Below, in pieces: positions 1 through 9,161 of a DNA stretch of 64,000 nucleotides. The stretch's first letter is position 1; each line of letters opens with the position of its first letter. This DNA comes from Stipa capillata. Its lineage: Eukaryota > Streptophyta > Magnoliopsida > Poales > Poaceae. Both the position numbers and the translations under genes were made by a program. The notes beneath the pieces are model-generated. The model made no database searches. It saw only the letters and a list, made by a program, of their open reading frames with translations, and had not been told where the DNA came from. The stretch lies in the NCBI GenBank assembly GCA_019208055.1, contig JAGXJF010002470.1, forward strand, positions 49,839 to 113,838, in the 5' to 3' direction.

Positions 1-680
1 GTTCACCTACTCGGAGCTGCTCCCCGAGAAGGGCAGATTTCCTACAGAACAGTCACAGCCTCTCTTCACGTACTGATGGGGGGCTTGATGATGTATAGTA
101 CGATATCCTGTATACCAGACGGTATCCACGTACGATTCCCTGGGCTTCCAGAAGGGTACTACGTACTTAGTAAGGATCCCCAGAAAATAAGGTAACCCCT
201 CGAAAGAGGAAAGATATCCCTTAAACTAGGAAGTCAATCCCGACGTTTAAGGAAGCCAGAGTCCTACTCGGGCGTAAGTCCATATCCAGTACGACCCTGG
301 GGACCCCCTATATAAGGATCAGCAATCCCATAGGGGAGGACAGGTCTTTCTAGTCGCACAACGAGTTGAGCTAGATCCTAGGAGGTGAAGCCCTAGAAGA
401 CCTGCCGCCTCGAAGGAGTCGAGTCCCGCGGGATTAGTTAGGTTAGTCTGCGACTAGGCCTAGGGTAGCCACTAACATACACCCCCATTGTAAAGACGTT
501 TCCTCCATCAATATATACAAACAGGATGTAGGGTTATTATCCTGAGGGAGGCCCGAACCTGTATAAAAAAGGGCTGTCCCCTATTGTCAGATCTCCTGGC
601 GTTGGGCCCTAGAGGTCCCTACCCCCCAGTATCACCGTTCCATGGATACCGTAAGATCGCTGATTCACCGACCGTCGACA
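1..680 (+). mobile_element. Gypsy-type LTR, 3' end
   Basis: This AT/GC-mixed non-coding stretch ends in TCGACA at 680. The LINE-A reading frame resumes directly after it, so 680 is a real element boundary. A TATA box (TATAAAA, 562-568) lies about 115 bp before the end, as in plant gypsy LTRs. A TGATGGGGGG start is possible at 74, but no clear polypurine tract precedes it, so the LTR may begin before the window. The terminus resembles that of the Tat-type element at 32827-61883 (both end in TCGACA or ATCGACA), which suggests the same broad lineage. Orientation is inferred from the TATA box and terminus. The other half of the element, if any, is outside the window. Confidence 0.6.
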
Positions 681-1314
681 CTTTGGTTTACAAACCAAAT
701 TCCAAGCTGCTAAGGATTGCTTAGTTTGAATGTGCTTTGGCCCACTCCAGAGGCAATATCTGCGAGCTCAATCTATGTGCTTGATGACTGTGACTGGTAG
801 TTCCAGGGAGCACATGTAATAGGTTGACAAGGTGGATAGAACTAAATTGACTAGCTGAAGCTTGCCGCCATAAGAAAGGAGAGATGAAATTGCACTGAAT
901 CTCCTTTCCACTCTGTCCATGAGAGGAGTAAAGTCTTGAACCTTTGGTTTTGTGGTGCCAAGAGGGAGCCCCAAGTATATAAAAGGGAAGGACCCACAAG
1001 TACATCCTAAGACGTCAGTCAGGGTTGTCACAGTCTCTTCTTGAACATTTATAGGAATTAGCATTGATTTGTCATAGTTGACCTTCAAGCCTGTAGAGAG
1101 GGAAAATTTTAGAAGGAGAGTCTTGAGATGAGCAAGTTGAATTGGGCATGCCGGCAAAATGACCAGAGTATCGTCTGCATACTGAATTACTAGGTAGTCT
1201 AAGGCCCCATGCTGAGGAATGGGCAATTTCAAATGGCCTAATTGGCAAGCTTCATTGATTATGGATTGGAGAAGGTCAGCTGCCAGGACAAAAAGAAAAG
1301 GGGATAGGGGATCC
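681..1314 (-). pseudogene. LINE-A reverse transcriptase, C-terminal half (broken)
   Basis: Read on the minus strand, this continues the LINE-A RT that starts beyond 13963. It shows the YADD catalytic box (minus strand, 1181-1170), then the thumb-like stretch with FIYLGLPLG and SYGGKLQLVN, both typical of plant L1-type LINE RTs, and ends in a WNLVCKPK motif at about 690. It acts in target-primed reverse transcription. The frame contains stops (for example just after the VIKHID segment) and is cut at its 3' end by the gypsy LTR at 680 and at its 5' end by CACTA-1 at 1315. The segment is close in sequence to the homologous LINE-B segment at 31883-32826. Confidence 0.85.
1312..1314. repeat. Target-site duplication TCC, left copy
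   Basis: TCC directly before the CACTA terminus. It matches TCC at 13961-13963 directly after the TAGTG terminus. Three-bp duplications are the rule for CACTA transposons. Confidence 0.9.
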
Positions 1315-1815
1315 CACTAGTACAGGAAATCCTACTAGTGGCGTGCCATTTTTGCTATTAGTGGCGTGTGGGCGGCACGCCACTAGTATCACGCCGGTGG
1401 TAACTGGTTACTAGTGGCGTGCTGCTCACACGCCACTAGTAACACACATGCTAGTGGCGTGCTCTAACCCACACGCCACTAGTAACCAACATACTAGTGG
1501 CGTGTGCCCTCTTTCCCACGCCACTAGTAATAAAAATCATCAGTGGCGTCCTTCCTGATCACCACGCCACTAATAGCCATTTTCGGAGTTTTTAAAAAAT
1601 GTTAAATATACTTACTAGTGGCGTGCTCTCTGGTATACACGCCACTAGTAATATACATACTAGTGGCACCCTTGTTTTCCAACACGCCACTAATAGAAAT
1701 TTTTGGGGTTTTAAAAAATATTTCATCTACTTACTAGTGGCGTGCTGCTTAGTTGGCACGCCACTAGTAATACTGATACTAGTGGCGCCCCTATTTGGCA
1801 ACACGCCACTAATAG
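1315..1815. repeat. CACTA-1 left subterminal repeats
   Basis: At least a dozen copies of ACTAGTGGCGTG and its reverse complement CACGCCACTAGT occur, mostly paired as inverted repeats with loops of about 10-20 bp (for example around 1412-1441 and 1451-1483). Some copies are degenerate (ACTAGTGGCACC, CACTAATAG). The same unit recurs at the right end (13340-13960) and internally (8347-8530). Such arrays are the transposase-binding regions of En/Spm-type elements. Confidence 0.9.
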
Positions 1816-2400
1816 CAAATTTCCGCGGCAGCCATTGCTGCCATGGCAGCCGAAACCTTCGTTTCTGCTGCCGCGGCAGCAGGGCGGCATGGTGCAGAGG
1901 CTGCCGCGGCAGCAAAAACCACCGTTTCTGCTGCCGCGGCAGCAGTGCGGCAGGGCGGAGGTGCGAAGCCGTTGCTGTCACGGCAGCTGAAACGAAGGTT
2001 TCGGCTGCCGCGACACCAGTGCGGCATGGCGACGGTGCCGCAGAGGCTGCCGCGGCAGCAAAAACCGCCGTTTCAGCTGCCGCGGTAGCGGTGCGGCAGG
2101 GCGACAGTGGTGCAGAGGCTGCCGCGGCAGCAAAAACCACCATTTCTGCTGCCACGGCAGCAGTGCGGCATAGCGACGGTCGTTCAGAGGCTGCCGCGGC
2201 AGCAAAAACAGCCGTTTCAGCTGCCACGGTAGCAGTGCGGCAGGGCGACGGTCGTTCAGAGGCTGCCGCGGCAGCAAAAACCTCCATTTCTGCTGCCACG
2301 GCAGCCGTGCGACAGGACAACAGTGTGTAGTTGGTGCCGCGGCAGCGGAAACCGCCGTTTATGCTGCCGTGGCAGCAGTTCGGCAGGGCGACGGTGCTAA
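1815..2400. repeat. 72-bp GC-rich minisatellite with CTGCCGCGGCAG palindromes
   Basis: A tandem array starts CAGAGGCTGCCGCGGCAGCA at 2041, 2113, 2185 and 2257 with an exact 72-bp period. Diverged units lie before it (about 1895 and 1969) and after it (about 2329). Each unit holds a perfect palindrome, CTGCCGCGGCAG, or a one-base variant. Because 72 is a multiple of three, several frames on both strands stay open for 60-240 codons. These ORFs are periodic Ala-rich or Arg/Pro-rich runs and I do not treat them as genes. The array sits between the left subterminal repeats and the 3' end of the protease exon. Confidence 0.9.
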
Positions 2401-2626
2401 ACCTATCTAGTTCTCAGGTCAGGCCTCTTTTTCATGCTTAAGGTTGGATTACGAAAGAACAATAGAAATTAAGGAGAAGCCAGGAAAATAAATCTAAGGA
2501 AAATAAACTCTCAATATACAAACTATGCATCTGAAAAAGAAAATAGTCGAGTTTGGTAAAACGTTAACACAACGACAATGTGCATATACAGAACAAGCCC
2601 ATCATCGTCAGTCTTGTTTAACCTAG

Positions 2627-3247
2627 CTAGCGCTCGCTTCGGTTGTATTCGGAACTAGCACGGCGAGCGTCTGCTACCGACTTGTACAAGTGCGGTATGT
2701 CGTTAGCCTGTCCCTTTAAGCGAGCCTCTCGCTCCTCCGGAGTTGATGCGCCGCCGTTGAAGATCCCGGTGGCGTCGACGACATCCTGGTTGATGATGCT
2801 CGCAAACTTCTCCTGGATGCGTCGGAACTCGTCTTTGCAATCTCCTGAGAGTTGCTGCAGGCTTTTCCCCCACTTGGTGATGTCAGCGTGGTCTGTGAAG
2901 GTTTTTCGTGCACGTACGTACCGCTCCATGTGGTGGATGACGTAGTAGCCGCACGTCACGCTGTCTTTCGGCTGCTGCATGCAACAGAAGTCGGTGTTGT
3001 GGCCGAAGCGTGGCAGGCCAAGTTTATTCTTCTTTCTGTATTTCTCGATGGTTTGTCCTCCCCTGTAATTATACTCGAATAGAGCTTCATCTAGAAGCTG
3101 CTTCACGGAGGTGTAGTCTTTTTTCTCGCTTCTCATCGAATCCAAGAAATAAGTATGGGAATACTTCGGGGATACAACGATGAGGACGCAGTGGTTCCTG
3201 CGCAAACAGCTGAACAGACCAATATCGTCAAACCTTGGTACGTGCAA
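2627..3247 (-). CDS. Ulp1/C48-like cysteine protease exon of CACTA-1
   Basis: The 206-residue open stretch carries the C48 (Ulp1/SENP) catalytic layout: His19 in the RNHCVLIVV strand, Asp36 in YFLDS, Gln91/92, and nucleophile Cys99 in DSVTCGYYV. In cellular Ulp1 enzymes the His is usually followed by Trp; here it is Cys. The C-terminal 100 residues are charged and helical-looking and end at a TGA at 2627. Ulp1 enzymes cleave SUMO from proteins; what the transposon copies cut is not established. The stretch lies directly after exon 3 on the same strand. I see no clean AG acceptor where one is expected (the site reads CTTGCAC at about 3245), so the true exon start is uncertain and may be mutated. 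Confidence 0.75.
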   Translation of the reverse strand: MHVPRFDDIGLFSCLRRNHCVLIVVSPKYSHTYFLDSMRSEKKDYTSVKQLLDEALFEYNYRGGQTIEKYRKKNKLGLPRFGHNTDFCCMQQPKDSVTCGYYVIHHMERYVRARKTFTDHADITKWGKSLQQLSGDCKDEFRRIQEKFASIINQDVVDATGIFNGGASTPEEREARLKGQANDIPHLYKSVADARRASSEYNRSER

Positions 3248-3295
3248 GCATAATGGAAATCTACGAAGGCATATTGGGGCTAGCGAACGACTTAC

Positions 3296-4467
3296 AGGGG
3301 AAGGTAGGGCACGAGAAGGCAGTCTTTCTCCTTATTCGCAACCATGAAGTCTGAAATGTACCTCTTCGCAGTTTCAAACCCCTGAGGGTTGCGAAGGTTG
3401 TTCTCGTGCATGTGGTAAGGGTCCGCTACCGCGACATCCTGCTCCTTCTCGAGTCTGGCCACTCTGCCTTCATGAAGCGCCCATAGGCGGAGTAAGGATG
3501 GGTGGAGGCGGAGGAGGTTGAACATGTTGAAGATCTCCTCGAAACGCAGATAGAACTTGTCAGCCGGGAAATCTTCGACGAAGTCGAAACTCGGTGGCAC
3601 CTGCACCGTGAAAACTGGCAGATCTTGATCTCGAAGCGAACGAGCGTGCCTCTCCCTAGCGAGAATGTCGTCATGCAGAATTCTCATTTCGAATGGGAGG
3701 GTGTCGTACATATCCGTCGGTACGATGGGTTCGCCAGGGATATGGAACGCCCGCCATTGAGGACGACGACCCTCTGTTTGGCTAGATCCCGAGGATTTAT
3801 TAGCCTGGACCGAGACCTTCTGAACAGGCTGGCTGGCAGCGTCCTTGTAATCTTTCTTAGAAAGCCGCTTTCTCCTCTTTTTGGTTTCTGGGGCCGGGGG
3901 ATCACCGCCCATCGCGTCTTTGGTTGCCTTAAAGACTGTGTTCGGAGTCAGCTTCGGTTTTTTGGGTAGTTGCTCCTCTGTGTCGGCTGGCGGCGTCTCA
4001 TTAAACAGACTCCTCTGGCAAGGAACATCACGTTCTGTTTCGGGAGGACGCATGACATAGTCATCATTGAAGTACTGATCGACGTCCTCCTGCCCCTCCT
4101 GTTCCTCCGCGGCCTCATCATGATCACCCAAAGGAGATGGTCCTGGTTGAGTGACGCTGCCAGGGATCGCCGACGACGAGGGTGTTTCGCGTGGGGTGGT
4201 CCCGCCCAAAGCAATTTGTGTCTTCGGCCACCTGAGGGTCCAATTCCTGCAATCTATGAGTTTCATCTGTGTCTCCGCCCCTTCAGGTTGTATAGGAGGA
4301 TCCACATCTTCGTAGCCGGGTGTCACCCTAACCACAGAAACCCTAACCACGTCGCTTGGCAACCGCACGGTGTGCATCACCTTCTGTTTGGGCAGAATGA
4401 CTAAGCCCTTTGCAACCGGCGCCATTTCACCGTTCACCATGGCGTGGAGAGTGCACGGAGTGTCTTC
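3296..4467 (-). CDS. CACTA-1 TNPA-like gene, exon 3
   Basis: Open for about 390 codons between a good acceptor (TTTCGCAG, 4468-4475) and donor (CCT then GTAAGT, 3295). The first 80 residues (CTLHAMVNG through VRVSVVRV) resemble the small domain found beside Ulp1 domains in plant transposon proteins. It is followed by an acidic, Pro-rich linker, a Lys/Arg cluster (KKRRKRLSKKDYK, a possible nuclear localisation signal), and a C-terminal helical region (FNMFNLLRLHPSLLRLW). It leads into the protease exon. Function beyond transposition is unknown. Confidence 0.7.
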
Positions 4468-4557
4468 CTGCGAAACATTCACGCGTCGTCGATGTTAGAG
4501 ATCCGAACAACGAAACCATGCATGGAAGAACGTGTTTGTTGAGCCGGCGACGCTTAC

Positions 4558-5030
4558 CGTGAGGGTGTCGATTTCAGTCGTTGACGACCTGTGGCCCATG
4601 AAAGAGACAGAGGGGCTGCTATGAAGTGCATCGGGCCGTGGCTCTTTCTCTAAATTGACATTAGCCGACGCCGATGTGACGGCGCCTGGTGGTGGTACTG
4701 TTTGCCCCGATGCTAAAATCTGCTTGACGGCCTCAATTAGGTCGGGCCACATTTCCTGGACTTGGGCTTTCGCCATGGCTTTGGCTTTGACCTCGATTTC
4801 TTTCGCCATTTCTTCTCTCATTTCAGCTATTTTTGTTTCTAAAGTAGCCCGGCCGGCTCTCCTTTTCTGCCTTGCAAGCTCACGGTCTTCGGGATAATGT
4901 GTTTCCCATTTGGCACTGACTCCAGCGCCGTTCACACGACCATGAGCCGGCTTCGCTAACGGGTCGTTGCCGAGGGCCTCGTTGATTGACCGGTTAAGAG
5001 GGTCGTCTCACCTGGCCGAGGACTCCTGGG
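4558..5030 (-). pseudogene. CACTA-1 TNPA-like gene, exon 2
   Basis: Minus-strand frame with the conserved INEALGND and KPAHGRVNGAG segments, equivalent to the ALG...GRVRGVG region of plant Transposase_24 proteins. A long basic/acidic amphipathic helix follows (RQKRRAGRATLETKIAEMREEM, residues about 25-60 after the glycine motif), probably a coiled coil. It ends at the donor ACG then GTAAGC (4557). A TGA within the leader (about 5010; AGGTGAGAC where CGA would give Arg) interrupts the frame upstream of INEALGND. The 5' splice acceptor is not certain. Confidence 0.6.
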
Positions 5031-5152
5031 AGCTTTGAGGTTCCGCATGATGCTTTCGTTGCAATAGGAACGTGAACCATATAGAAACGTGACTACTTGG
5101 AAAAAAATTGACTTCATTAGGATAAATAGAATTAAGCGGGTTAATTAATTAC

Positions 5153-6131
5153 CAGGAGTTCCTCGACTTTCTTCGTTTTGTCATCCGTTTCCCATTCCCC
5201 GGTCTCTTTATTGAATTTGTATCGGCCCCTGATGAAATCATGTTCACGCGGTTCTTGGAATTCCCTGAACGGGTTTGGGACGCCCGCCACAGCCATTAAA
5301 GCATCCTGCTTCTCCCACTTGGGCTTCTTACCTGGGTAACCACGGCTTCCGAGGGTGTGGTTACCTAAGTTCCTTGCTCGCATATCGTGCCCCCATTTCT
5401 CGTACTCCTTGACTTGAGGGGTCTGGCAGTGCTGCTTGAAACGGTTCCAGTCCCCTTCAGAAATCGAAGGCCACACCTTATGGACCTCGGTTTCGTAATC
5501 TTTGTCAAGGTATTCATTTTTGGCCTTCGATTTCCAATTACTCAAAAGCTTGGAGAACTTGCTGATGGCTCTATTGTTTACCAGGGTGTCATGCTCTTGG
5601 GACTCGTGCTCGTCCGGGAACTTGAATTTACCGTGGAGCTTCCCAATGAGGAGAGTTCGCACCTCCCTCTTGTCATTCGCCCTCAGGTTGCTTTCATTGA
5701 TGTTCACGATTTCTCGGAGGATGCATCCTAGGGCGTTACTGTAGTGTTGAGCGGCCTTCTTCGGACTAACAGGTAGACCGTCGGCGTCCACTCGATTGAC
5801 CACGATCCTATCAGTGCCAATCACCGTCGGTGTCCACTCGATTGACCACGATCCTATCAGTGCCAATCCTGTTTCGAGACCTAGGCTTCCGCTGCTTCTT
5901 GGGTTCTCCAGCCTGGTCCCCCGGGCCGGTCCCTTCGTCGTGATCGGTCGCATCTTCAGGACAGGTGCCGGCTCCGGACTCATCATTATCAGTCGTTGTG
6001 TACTCCTGCGCGTCCGTATATGCGCCGACGGTGTCCAGACCTTCATCATTACACGACGGCGGAGCTAGGGCTTCGTCGCCCGTACGTGTCGTCCGCGAAG
6101 AAGAGGCCACAGTGGGGTTGTTTCCGGACAT
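5153..6131 (-). pseudogene. CACTA-1 TNPA-like gene, exon 1 (frameshifted)
   Basis: The ATG at 6131 (MSGNNPTV) opens an acidic Ser/Thr-rich N-terminus and a basic run (PKKQRKPRSRNR). The frame then hits the 46-bp duplication at 5779-5870 and stops. After the duplication the correct frame continues (VSPKKAAQHYSNALG) through a Lys-rich, Trp-containing domain (KFSKLLSNWKSKAKNEY, WPSISEGDWNRFKQHC, SRGYPGKKPKWEKQD) that matches the general pattern of plant Transposase_24/TNPA-like proteins. The exon ends at GAACTCCTG before donor GTAATT (5152). Deleting one 46-bp copy would restore one frame, so the damage is recent relative to the protein. Confidence 0.7.
5779..5870. repeat. 46-bp tandem duplication inside TNPA-like exon 1
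   Basis: Two adjacent copies starting at 5779 and 5825 differ by a C/T change near the start (TCGGCGTCC against TCGGTGTCC) and at the end. Unit length 46 is not a multiple of three, so it breaks the frame. Confidence 0.9.
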
Positions 6132-6375
6132 ATTCGAACTAAAAATTAAATTGTAAGACAAATGTTAAAAATATAACAGATTCATTGTGTTATCAATCAA
6201 CTATTTGCGATCTTCAAACCAAGTATGTATGAAGCACCAGTTTAATAATGGGACAAAAAGAATAATTTGATACATCAATAACTAATACTTTACTTTTCAC
6301 CAGTATAATCCTTTAGTATCTGCATCTTTTCCAGACTAACTGATATTACTACAAATATGTGCTTTAAAAAAATTA

Positions 6376-6564
6376 AAAATTTCGGCATGACCTTTGCTAA
6401 AAATGGGACATATTGAGTGCCAGAAATTTGACGAAATATTGACGAATCAACATTTTGCCAAAACATTGGCACTCATGTATATTCCCTGCAAAAAGAAGAA
6501 AACCCACAGCGCGAGAAACTTCATCGCGAGCAACAAATTGTTGCCTCGGCTCGATGGCCGGAAA
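6376..6564 (-). promoter_or_regulatory. Upstream segment shared with the TNP2 gene (copy 1)
   Basis: About 190 bp starting AAAATTTCGGCATGACCTTT and ending near CTCGGCTCGATGGCCGG. It is closely similar, with small indels, to 12647-12826. Copy 1 lies about 245 bp upstream of the TNPA-like ATG and copy 2 about 60 bp upstream of the TNP2 ATG, both on the minus strand. A shared promoter or 5' untranslated element is the simplest reading. No transcript evidence is available. Confidence 0.6.
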
Positions 6565-7840
6565 ATCACACACAAAACATAATCTTCCGCCCTCGACTCG
6601 ATGGCCGGTACCACATTATAACTACCTCGACTTTGAGGCGTTGCTTGAGGATGTGTTCTTCTCGAACAGCGGGTTCGTCACCTTCTCCTGCACACAAACA
6701 AATCCAAAGAACTCAGTACCAGAGAAGAGCATTAAAGGAAAATCGGCAGTCTAACAAGGTTGCACAAGAATGGAAATTTTGATGTACATCAGAAAGTTGA
6801 GAAGACATAACATGGGCAGAAGAAAGGTCTAGTTAATGAATGGTCACTTACCCACAAGTAACAGCTCAATTATGGCTTGCATTAAAGCAAGAATAAATAT
6901 GATTCACCAGAGTGTGCTGTCAATTAAGTACACAAGGTTTGAACTCAAATAAAACGTTCCTATAAAATAAGCCCTAGAAGATATTTCGGTAGACTCAATA
7001 TTTTGGCCTGTAAACCTTGTAACACACCCCCTATTAGGTACTCAGAAGCATATTGGATTCAGCATCATTTTATAAGAGAGGCTTAAGTATAAATAAACCC
7101 AATAGTAGATGGTTTTTATTCCTGCCTAGCCATGTTTCAGGATTCAGCCTAGGCACATGATAAACCAAGTAGGCCCTAAGAAAAATTTGTGCATCCATTA
7201 CTGAAAAACTTGATATCCTTCATTAATCACCTTTTACCCTCTTTACCATGAATACATGACATGGAAAAAGCAAGCATTGGCCAATGTCTACTCTTTCATT
7301 ACTCATATTAATATAAGAAGACCTTATATTGAACAGATATTGCTGATGTGTACCCTACTATGGTTTCTTGTTAGTGTATTTAGAAGTTCAAAATCACTAA
7401 ATGCTCTTACAACTCACAGCTGAGATATATCATAACATTGCACGGCTAGAAAAATTTCGGAATATCATCTGATGAAGAAACATTGCAAGCACTTATAAGC
7501 AGGTAAGTTCCCCGCATTAAATAGGTTATCATAATAAAATTTCTGAAGGTGTCTATGGAATTGACTATTAGATGCAGACCAGTAGCAAACCAAAATCAGC
7601 ATTGCCTCTGTACAACGTCCGTATTAGCTTGATCTCATCTAAGCATGCTCTATTCTGCATTTGATGCCTGAGTGAGCATCAAGCTCCAACTAGAATACAT
7701 GGATACCAGAACAGGTAAATACTAAAATTCTCTAAGAAGCTCAACAATATCAACAGGTAAAGAACGGTAGTTACAAAAGGAGTTGAAATAAGAAGCGGCA
7801 TGGGGACATTTCAAGCAATCAGAGAAGGGGGAATCTCCTA
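6565..7840. other. Gene-free interior of CACTA-1
   Basis: AT-rich sequence without a supported gene. Short ORFs have no recognisable domains. Upstream of the TNPA-like gene on its strand, it may hold promoter sequence, but I see no specific element. Confidence 0.5.
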
Positions 7841-8340
7841 ACCTGGTGGATGGATGGATGGAAGGCGGCGGGTCGGGGAGGAGTTCGGCGGTGGGAGCGC
7901 TCGGCGGTGACCTGCGGGAAGGAGGGAGAGGCCGCGGCGACCTGTGGGACGGAGGGCTCGGCGGCGACCTGCGGGAGGGAGGGCTCGGTGGCGACCTGCA
8001 CCTGCGGGCCGGAGGGAGGGAGCGGGAGGGGGCGGGAGGGAGGGAGTGGCGCCGGCGAGAAGGACCTGCGGGAGGGAGGGAGCGATGGCGGCGGTGGCTC
8101 TCGGGAAGAAGAGGCGCGAGGGCGAGGGATTTGGGAAGAAGGACAGCGGCGGGAGGAAGGGAGCGGGAGGGGGCGGGAGGGAGGGAGCGATGGCGGCGGA
8201 CCAGCAGTGGCTCTCGAGAAGAAGAGGCGCGAGGGCGAGGGATTTGGGAAGAAAACAACCGCGCAAGGGATTTGGGAAGAAGACAACCGCGCGCAAGGGA
8301 TTTGGGAATTAGAAGACGCGTGCTGGAAATGGATTTGGGA
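7841..8340. repeat. Purine-rich GC-rich block of CACTA-1
   Basis: A strongly strand-biased stretch: (G/A)-rich on plus, so C/T-rich on the minus strand where the TNPA-like gene lies downstream. GGGAGGGAGGGAGCG, GCGCGAGGGCGAGGGATTTGGGAAGA and similar units recur imperfectly (8116-8160, 8222-8265, 8268-8310). Long open frames on both strands are low-complexity Gly/Arg or Ser/Pro runs and are rejected as genes. A C/T-rich leader is common in plant 5' untranslated regions, so this may be transcribed leader, but that is inference. Confidence 0.55.
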
Positions 8341-8346
8341 TAGCTT

Positions 8347-8530
8347 ACTAGTGGCGTGCGCGTTCGGTAGCACGCCACTAGTAACTGCTCTTTATTAGTG
8401 GCGTTCGATCGGGAGCACACGCCACTAGTAATATTACTAGTGGCGCGCTGAACCTCTCACACGCCACTGGTAATATTACTAGTGGCGTTCGGTTCTGAGC
8501 ACACGCCACTAGTAATGTTAGTGCCGTGCG
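8347..8530. repeat. Internal block of CACTA-type subterminal repeats
   Basis: Four inverted pairs of ACTAGTGGCGTG/CACGCCACTAGT-type repeats, the same unit as the two ends of CACTA-1, lie near the middle of the element between its two genes. No CACTA/TAGTG terminus with a duplication is visible beside it. Confidence 0.85.
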
Positions 8531-8548
8531 GTTAAAAAATTTTATTGC

Positions 8549-8628
8549 GGTGCTCCGGACTCGAACACGCGACCTCACGCGCGCGCTGCAGCCCCGTCGC
8601 TCCACTGTGACCAATTAGACTAGCAAAG
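8549..8628 (-). other. tRNA-like segment with A and B boxes (SINE-like)
   Basis: On the minus strand TAGTCTAATTGG (8622-8611) resembles an RNA polymerase III A box and GTGTTCGAGTCC (8568-8557) a B box. They start 54 bp apart, within the spacing of tRNAs and tRNA-derived SINEs, with GAGCGACGGG and GAGGTCGC between them as in a tRNA body. I cannot fold it into a clean cloverleaf with a sensible anticodon, so a functional tRNA is unlikely. A relic of a tRNA-derived SINE head is the best guess; no 3' tail is identified. Confidence 0.35.
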
Positions 8629-8809
8629 GTATGTGACCAAATAGGCCATGGATTCATATTATGCATGCATTCCTTAGCACATTAAACATAGAAACATTCA
8701 TTTCTTTATCTAGTAGTATATATTATTTCATTTTGGACACATGGTTGGTTGGTATATTTTTGAACCGAAAGTGAATAATTTATTATGTACCATTATAATA
8801 ATTTCTCCT

Positions 8810-9016
8810 CGTATGCGCGTACTATCCGACTTTTTTTATCCGTTTTTGGTCCGCATCCGGTCCGTTTCCGTACCATATCCGATTTCGAAATTATCCGTAT
8901 CCGTATCCATATCCGAACACTATCCGATCCGCTTCCGAATCCGAGAAAAAAATATGGAATAGGATATGGTATGAGCGCTATCCGAACCGAATCCGATCCG
9001 GTTTCACCCTTAACAG
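8810..9016 (-). mobile_element. ATCCG-rich repeat, possible hAT-type terminal fragment
   Basis: Many short repeats of TATCCG/ATCCGTATCC fill 8820-9000. On the minus strand the right edge reads TAAGGGTGAAACCGGATCGG, like the TAGGGGTGAAA termini followed by CGGAT repeats of some plant hAT elements. No second end or 8-bp duplication is identified, so this is at best a fragment. Confidence 0.35.
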
Positions 9017-9161
9017 CCTACACCCAACCCCTCGATACAACTTGATATGACATTAATAGTAATATGCATAGACTTGATACAACTTGATATTACATCAATG
9101 GTTAAGTGCAAATACAAAAGAGATACAATAATGTGAGAAATTGCCGCTGCTAGCTAGTCTG

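Larger units (their letters stand above)
2627..6131 (-). pseudogene. TNPA/Transposase_24-like gene with Ulp1-type protease (whole locus)
   Basis: Multi-exon minus-strand gene of CACTA-1. Proposed order is: ATG at 6131; exon 1 to 5153 (donor GTAATT); exon 2 from about 5030 to 4558 (donor GTAAGC); exon 3 from 4467 (acceptor TTTCGCAG) to 3296 (donor GTAAGT); exon 4 to the stop at 2627. Exon 1 and 2 products resemble plant Transposase_24/TNPA-like DNA-binding proteins. Exon 3 is acidic then basic, and exon 4 is a C48 cysteine-peptidase-like domain. Fusions of this kind are known in grass CACTA elements. A 46-bp tandem duplication in exon 1 shifts the frame and an in-frame TGA lies near 5010, so the copy is judged broken. 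Splice sites are read by eye, not from transcripts. Confidence 0.75.

Noticed and set aside
1599..2330. Long plus-strand ORF (243 codons) and overlapping minus-strand ORFs in the minisatellite
   Set aside because: Open in several frames on both strands because the 72-bp unit is a multiple of three; amino-acid runs are periodic and low-complexity.
7722..8420. Overlapping 120-230-codon ORFs on both strands
   Set aside because: GC-rich, purine-biased low-complexity sequence; translations are Ser/Pro or Gly/Arg runs with no domain.
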